A stretch of DNA of 64,000 bases from Streptomyces luteolus (lineage in GTDB: Bacteria; Actinomycetota; Actinomycetes; Streptomycetales; Streptomycetaceae): NCBI RefSeq assembly GCF_029968015.1, contig NZ_JASCIS010000005.1:62001-126000 (forward strand). The letters run 5' to 3'. Below are positions 58,216 to 64,000 of this stretch, piece after piece. The translations under genes and the position numbers were made by a program. Under the pieces are notes generated by a model that was not told the origin of the DNA, did not search any database, and saw only the letters and a list, made by a program, of their open reading frames with translations. The first letter of the stretch is position 1. The number at the start of each line of letters is the position of its first letter.

Positions 58216-59241
58216 TCAGCCCGTGTCCCGGGGGGTTCCGACCGGCACTCCCGCCTCCAGGTACAGCGGCCGGCCCTGCCTCCTCGCGCGCAGGGCCCAG
58301 CGCAGCCGCTCGTAGCGCACCGGGGGCAGCAGGCGCGCCGCCTCCTGTTCGGTGACGAAACGGCAGTCACGGAGTTCGGGGCCGGGCAGCAGGACACGCT
58401 CGGTGGCGGCGCTGTCGAGCCGCCCGCCGTCGAAGAGCAGCCGCATCCCGCCGTATCCCGGAGGCTGGGGCGCCTCCCAGTCGATGAGCAACAGGCCGGG
58501 CAGCCGGTCGAGTCGGATGCCGGTCTCCTCGGCGACCTCGCGCACCCCGGCCGCCGCCGGGGCCTCGCCGGACTCGACGACGCCGCCCGGGAACTCCCAG
58601 CCGGGCTTGTAGGTGGGGTCGACGAGCAGCACCCGGTCCCGCTCGTCGAAGAGCAGCACGCCCGAGGCGAGGGTCTCGGAGGTGGGCTCGGGGGTCTGCA
58701 CGATGTCGCAGAGCCCGAGATCCGAGCTGCGGACGGCCTCGGCGATCCGCTCTGCGGTCTCGTACGGAGTGAGGGCGCTGGTGTCGACGGGATGGGCGTC
58801 GCAGGTGAGCCAACCGGCCAGCGCCGCCCGGTACGGCTCGATGTGGTCGTACGCCCACTCTGGTGCGGGCCGGTCGGCTATACGTGCGCGCAGGATCGTT
58901 TCAGCCGGGGTGAGCAGCACATGGCGTACGGCGATACGGCGGGCGGCGAGGCCGCCGAAGATCTCGTCGCGGTACTCCTGGCGCAGCAGGGTCATGGGGA
59001 CGACGAGGACACCGCCGACCTCGTGGAGGAGTGCCGCGGCGGTGTCGACGACGAGGCGTCGCCAGATCGTCAGGTCCTGGAAGTCGCTCACTTCGTCCAG
59101 ATGCTTCTGGGGCAACAGGTGGCGCAGCCCGCGGCCGATGACCTCGGGGTCGAAGAGCGTGCTGTTCGGGATCAGTTCGACAAGGTCCCGTGCGGCGGAG
59201 GTCTTGCCCGCACCGAACGCACCGTTGATCCAGATGATCAC
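58216..59241 (-). CDS. TmrB-like P-loop protein fused to a NUDIX domain
   Basis: A 341-residue protein. The N-terminal domain (1-170) is P-loop kinase-like: WINGAFGAGKTSAARDL (Walker A), FDPEVIGRGLRHLLP, QDLTIWRRLVVD and VLVVPMTLL, as in TmrB/tunicamycin-resistance-type proteins. The C-terminal domain (about 185-341) is NUDIX: GGVVESGEAPAAAGVREVAEET with the REVAEE ligands. The fusion is uncommon outside actinomycetes. Hydrolysis of a modified nucleotide made or bound by the kinase-like half is a possible role. It converges on the STAND-like ATPase. Confidence 0.9.
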   Translation of the reverse strand: MIIWINGAFGAGKTSAARDLVELIPNSTLFDPEVIGRGLRHLLPQKHLDEVSDFQDLTIWRRLVVDTAAALLHEVGGVLVVPMTLLRQEYRDEIFGGLAARRIAVRHVLLTPAETILRARIADRPAPEWAYDHIEPYRAALAGWLTCDAHPVDTSALTPYETAERIAEAVRSSDLGLCDIVQTPEPTSETLASGVLLFDERDRVLLVDPTYKPGWEFPGGVVESGEAPAAAGVREVAEETGIRLDRLPGLLLIDWEAPQPPGYGGMRLLFDGGRLDSAATERVLLPGPELRDCRFVTEQEAARLLPPVRYERLRWALRARRQGRPLYLEAGVPVGTPRDTG

Positions 59242-59400
59242 GGTTCCCCCTCTTCTCTTGGCCCACTGTGGCTTGCCCGTTCCACTGTGCCGGGAAAACC
59301 ACCGGCAGAGCAGGGCACACCATAGAGCGCGTTCCGGCTGCGCGAATCGAGCGGGGCCGGGAAGTCCACCTGCCGGAATAGCCGGTGGAATGGGTTTCGT

Positions 59401-59601
59401 TCACAACTCCCGGACAATACAGTCCGGTTGGGCATTTTCGGTGAGGACGTCGAACTCGCGGCGGGCCTGGCGGTGGGCCTGGCGGCGGGCCTTCTTCGGG
59501 AATTCGCCGAAGGCACGACACGGCGGGCATATGCCGTGCCCCGGCGGCACGCACCCCGCTTTACGACTCCGGTGATCGCGTGCGTGATTGAGTCCGGGCA
59601 A
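59401..59601 (-). CDS. Possible small CxxC protein
   Basis: A 66-codon frame with strong third-position GC across its middle. It has HGICPPCRAFGEF followed by a basic Ala/Arg/Gln helix (KKARRQAHRQARREF). The only in-frame start at the 5' end is TTG; a GTG nineteen codons in is the alternative. No family is recognised. The antisense frame is repetitive Gly-Leu-Ala and less convincing. Confidence 0.35.
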   Translation of the reverse strand: MPGLNHARDHRSRKAGCVPPGHGICPPCRAFGEFPKKARRQAHRQARREFDVLTENAQPDCIVREL

Positions 59602-59690
59602 TGGACCGGAAATTGGCGTTCGGCGTTCTCCCGCTAACAGGCCACGCCGCTCAACATCCCTATACGGAAAGGAAGTTCAGCCTCAGAAGG

Positions 59691-60272
59691 TTACGCTCCC
59701 ACCGCCCCGTCGATCCCTTCCCGCAGGAAGTCGGCGTGGCCGTTGTGGCGGCCGTACTCGAGCAGGACGTGGACCATCACCATGCGCAGGGACACCTCCT
59801 CGCCCCAACGTGGCTGAAATCCGGCCACGTCGAGGGAGTCGGCGGCGCGCTCGACGCGGCGCGAGGTCTCGACCTCGGCCTCCCAGGCGGCGAAGGCCTC
59901 GGCGCGGGTCGAGGCGCGCACGTCGTACGCGGCCTGGAAGTCGATCTCGTCGGACCACACCATCGGGGCGTCCTGGTCCTCGAACGGGCGGCGGAACCAG
60001 GCGCGTTCGACCTCAGCCAGGTGTCGTACGAGGCCGAGCAGGGTCAGGGTCGAGGTTGGCATGGATCGCCGGCGCAGTTCGTCGTCGGTCAGGCCCGCGC
60101 ACTTCAGGGCGAGGGTGGCCCGCTGGTGGTCGAGGAAGGCCCGCAGAGTCTCGCGTTCGCCGCCGAGCTTCGGTGGGGCGACGCGCGCGTCCTGTTCCTG
60201 TTCCTGGCCCTGTTCCTGGTCCTGGTCCTGGTCCTGGTCCTGGTCCTGGTCCTGGTCCTGGTAAGAGGTCAT
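59691..60272 (-). CDS. DinB-family protein (DUF664)
   Basis: A 193-residue four-helix protein. The first helix has ETLRAFLDHQRATLALKCAGLTDDEL, then LTLLGLVRHLAEVERAWF with the His ligand and MVMVHVLLEYGRHNGHAD with the two C-terminal His ligands. The first 28 residues are a Gln/Asp repeat (QDQDQDQ...) created by a hexanucleotide repeat. The ATG overlaps the stop of a gene remnant (ATGA). It may be a metal- or thiol-dependent enzyme; function unknown. Confidence 0.9.
   Translation of the reverse strand: MTSYQDQDQDQDQDQDQDQEQGQEQEQDARVAPPKLGGERETLRAFLDHQRATLALKCAGLTDDELRRRSMPTSTLTLLGLVRHLAEVERAWFRRPFEDQDAPMVWSDEIDFQAAYDVRASTRAEAFAAWEAEVETSRRVERAADSLDVAGFQPRWGEEVSLRMVMVHVLLEYGRHNGHADFLREGIDGAVGA
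60191..60262 (-). repeat. Hexanucleotide repeat encoding the Gln/Asp tail of DinB
   Basis: Eight perfect TCCTGG units (60215-60262) preceded by degenerate copies from 60191. On the minus strand they read as alternating Gln and Asp or Glu codons. Confidence 0.9.
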
Positions 60273-60445
60273 GCCCAATCTGGTACCACGAGCACCAGCC
60301 ACACCGCAGCAGGTACGACGACGACCACCAGGCCTCCGTACACCATGAGTTGGCGGAAGAAGCGGTCGCGGTCGACCCCGCCGAGGACGACCTCCCCCTC
60401 GCCCAGGACCCGTCCGGCGGGCCCGACGAGTCGCGCCGCTGACCT
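60269..60445 (-). pseudogene. C-terminal remnant of an unidentified membrane protein
   Basis: Fifty-eight codons with strong third-position GC and no start before an internal ATG. They read as a soluble stretch (RLVGPAGRVLGEGEVVLGG) and a C-terminal membrane helix (LVVVVVPAAVWLVLVV). A stop (TAG at 60446-60448 on plus) precedes the frame. Its own stop overlaps the DinB ATG (ATGA), so it is the former upstream partner gene of dinB. The parent family is unknown. Confidence 0.5.
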
Positions 60446-60665
60446 CTACGGGTACAGCGCCTCTCGTCGCTCCGCGACGGCCTGTCCCTGCGGCAGCACC
60501 CGGGCACGGTGTGGCGACTCGGCAAGGGATCAATATCGCGGCACGCCGGGATGGGTGCAAGCAGCTGCTGAATTGCCGTCACATGTTGTGTCTCGCAGGC
60601 CACTTGGGACAGGGGACGGCGGCGCATCTCCGAACTCTCGGTGGGCGCCGCCACCCCCGCACACC

Positions 60666-62321
<1,656 letters not shown>

Positions 62322-62490
62322 GATGTGGGAGAACCCTTCGATCGTCGGATGCCTGCGAGTGCCTTGCGTTCGCGGACGGACACGGTGCCCGCGTGCATCG
62401 CCTGTCCAGAGCTCGCCGGTTCATCCCTTCAACTGACGTATACAAGGGACCAGTTGGTCGATCAGCCACGGATAGTCGGCGTTTCGGCCA

Positions 62491-62548
62491 GTGCTCGGCG
62501 CCGCGAGCGGGCTCGGTCGGCCCGTGCTCGGCGTCGCGAGCGGGCTCA
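62491..62548. repeat. 33-bp spaced direct repeat between GSMT/SDMT and STAS genes
   Basis: The 25-mers at 62491-62515 and 62524-62548 differ in two bases (GTGCTCGGCGCCGCGAGCGG and its copy). The second copy reaches the stop of the STAS gene. Confidence 0.8.
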
Positions 62549-62983
62549 GCCCTCGCCGACCGGTGCGCGGGTCTCCTGCGCGCCGGTGTCGTCACGGTGC
62601 GGCGGCCAGTCGGGGCGGTGCCCCTCGGGGAGCTCGGCGAGCGCCAGGGCGACGGTGCGACGCGCGGGCAGCAGCTCCGTGCTTCCGGTCTGGGCGAGGA
62701 GTTCGGCGAGGCGACGGCCCACGCCCGCGAGGACCAGCAGACCGTCGCGCCGGGCGAGCAGCCAGCGGATGGCGAGCAGACAGTTGAGGCCGCGCGAGTC
62801 GCAGAACGCGAGGGCCGTGACGTCCAGGACGAGGTGCACACGACCGGCGGCGACGCTCGCGCCGAGGGTGCTGAGGAAGAACTGCTCGACGTTGTGGTCG
62901 AGTTCACCGCTGACGCGCAGCACGGCTGACTCCTGCCGGGCGGACAGCTCGGTGATGGTCAGGCGGTGGCTCTGCGTGGACAT
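62546..62983 (-). CDS. STAS-domain anti-anti-sigma factor
   Basis: A 145-residue protein with the STAS fold: SAVLRVSGELDHNV, the strand VHLVLDVTALAFCDSRGLNCLL with the Ser that is phosphorylated in this family (DS), and a C-terminal helix. It is a possible partner of a GHKL anti-sigma ATPase such as the one at 38359-38826. The last 30 residues are an unstructured Pro/Arg-rich tail. Confidence 0.92.
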   Translation of the reverse strand: MSTQSHRLTITELSARQESAVLRVSGELDHNVEQFFLSTLGASVAAGRVHLVLDVTALAFCDSRGLNCLLAIRWLLARRDGLLVLAGVGRRLAELLAQTGSTELLPARRTVALALAELPEGHRPDWPPHRDDTGAQETRAPVGEG

Positions 62984-63327
62984 CGCTCCTCCGTCCGGCT
63001 GTCGGGCGAGGGCCCGTGTCGATGCGCGCGAACCCGGCCGCGTGCGCGGTCCGTGCTCGTGTGCCCCCTGGGGTACGGTACGGCGCCACTCGGCCTGAAA
63101 CGCACCGATTGCGCCGTCACACTCCCCCGCACCGCCAACCTACGTCCCCATCCGGGACGTTGGGGCGACATCGCGCCATTTCCCGGCCGAACCCTACGCG
63201 AATCACGCGGTAACCGTACGGAGACCGCCGTACGGGCGCGGCCCACGTCCGCCGCACTCGGTGACCGCCCGGCGTACCGTGGGGATACGCGCAGGCAACC
63301 CGCTGAACCCTTCGTGAGGAGCGCACG
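62984..63327. other. Divergent intergenic region, no supported gene
   Basis: About 344 bases between the STAS gene and the frameshifted DUF1992 gene, with open frames on both strands that lack the expected codon bias. Short AT-richer motifs (TACGGTACGG near 63075, GGTAACCGTACGG near 63210) are possible promoter parts. Confidence 0.45.
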
Positions 63328-63730
63328 ATGACCGAGCGGAAACCCCCCCGGCGTCAGCTTCGAGTCCTGGGTCGACAAGCAGATCCGGGAGGCGGAGCAG
63401 CGCGGCGACTTCGCGGAGCTGCCGGGCATCGGCCGGCCGCTCCCCGACCTCGACCGTCCCTACGACGAGCAGTGGTGGCTGAAAGAGAAGATGCGCCGCG
63501 AGAACGTCTCGGTGCTTCCGCCCGCCCTCGCTCTGCGCAAGGAGGCCGAGGACGCGCTCGCGGCGGCGGAGGCGGCACCGACCGAGGCGACCGCGCGCAA
63601 GATCCTGACGGAGATCAACAAGAAGATCACCAGCATGCTCCTCCGCCCGCCGCCTGGCCCACCGCTCGGCATCAAGCCGTACGACGTGGAGGACGTCCTG
63701 GCGCGCAGGCGCACCGCACGCGAGGGCTGA
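63328..63730 (+). pseudogene. DUF1992 (DnaJ homologue C28-type) gene with a frameshift in a C7 tract
   Basis: An ATG with GAGGA upstream opens MTERKPP, then a run of seven C at 63343-63349 shifts the frame. The conserved DUF1992 sequence then reads in the next frame: SFESWVDKQIREAEQRG, DFAELPGIGRPLPD and QWWLKEKMRRENVS, with the tail LGIKPYDVEDVLARRR. Removing one C would restore one frame of about 133 residues. No start codon exists in the downstream frame until 63491. Either a real one-base insertion or a sequencing error in a homopolymer is the cause. Confidence 0.8.
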
Positions 63731-63906
63731 CCGGGGCGGCGCGCGAGCGCTGACCCGGGCTCTCCCGGTGCGGGGCGGCGGGGGCTCTCCCGGTGCGGGG
63801 CGGCGGCGCCGGTCGGGGACAATGAACGTCCGGCGTTCCCGTTCCGCCCGAGCGCGCCGCACGCCGCACGCCGCCCGCCACGTCCCGCATCTGGAGACCC
63901 ACCGCC

Positions 63907-64000
63907 TTGTCGAAGCAGTCCGCGTCCGCCGCCGCCCCTGACCGCCGCGCCGCAGCGGAGCCCTCGGCGGCCGGAATCGCCCGGGACGAGCTGAAGGCGG
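63907..64000 (+). CDS. Start of an unidentified gene, cut by the window end
   Basis: A TTG with GGAG ten bases upstream opens a frame with strong third-position GC (LSKQSASAAAPDRRAAAEPS). Only about 31 codons are visible, too few to recognise a family. Confidence 0.35.
   Translation, partial: MSKQSASAAAPDRRAAAEPSAAGIARDELKA

Noticed and set aside
60269..60560. N-terminal extension of DinB upstream of 60272
   Set aside because: The upstream codons in the DinB frame are Arg/Gly-rich and unlike the family; another frame there has the coding bias (the membrane-protein remnant).

Overview
This looks like a chromosomal segment of a Streptomyces or close relative. Codon third positions are almost all G or C, genes are dense, and many start with GTG and overlap their neighbour by 1-4 bases (ATGA/GTGA). 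The families are typical of streptomycetes: HpnB-like glycosyltransferase, Lnt, DUF6643, Rv1733c-like protein, TerD, anti-sigma ATPase, STAS factor, mycothiol-dependent maleylpyruvate isomerase-type protein. No rRNA, tRNA or CRISPR array was seen.

Bases 1-18.5 kb are a catabolic island built around acyl-CoA chemistry. After a zinc-independent alcohol dehydrogenase-type oxidoreductase and a strong terminator there is a thiolase remnant. A plus-strand operon follows: SDR, HAD hydrolase, broken SDR, aminoglycoside-phosphotransferase-like kinase, three acyl-CoA dehydrogenases and a YeiH-type exporter. HAD, kinase and the first dehydrogenase stand in the domain order of the vertebrate fusion ACAD10 and resemble the bacterial lva (4-hydroxyacid) kinase/dehydrogenase pair, so a 4-hydroxyacyl-CoA route is a reasonable hypothesis. 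A second, minus-strand operon runs towards the first: MFS importer, CaiB/BaiF CoA-transferase, acyl-CoA dehydrogenase, SDR, enoyl-CoA hydratase, thiolase, ETF beta and alpha, and a LysR regulator. It encodes one full turn of beta-oxidation with its own electron carrier. Three gene fragments (thiolase, SDR, transhydrogenase alpha) show past deletions in the island.

Bases 18.5-19.1 kb are a repeat-rich, locally AT-rich spacer. From 19.1 kb on, the genes look like ordinary streptomycete chromosome: NUDIX, Lnt, O-antigen-ligase-like protein, PH-like membrane protein, racemase, HpnB-like transferase, TerD/TerA protein, DUF6643, MOSC, Rv1733c-like protein, a beta-helix/AAA+ fusion, a membrane alpha/beta hydrolase, a DeoR regulator, SRPBCC, a Cds1-like PLP enzyme, an anti-sigma ATPase, a TetR-linked ABC exporter, DUF4865, a decayed phosphotriesterase-family gene, ROK, AlkB, MFS, a maleylpyruvate-isomerase-type protein, a two-component system, TetR plus F420-type nitroreductase, geranylgeranyl-reductase-like protein, M20 dipeptidase, a STAND-like ATPase, a TmrB-like/NUDIX fusion, DinB, a fused glycine/sarcosine and dimethylglycine N-methyltransferase (glycine betaine synthesis), STAS, and a frameshifted DUF1992 gene.

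A second theme is short tandem duplication. Perfect or near-perfect direct repeats of 6-33 bp lie between genes, at gene ends and inside low-complexity coding ends at more than a dozen places. The most striking is an 11-unit, 19-bp array between a tetR gene and its divergent nitroreductase, which grades into perfect palindromes that look like operators.
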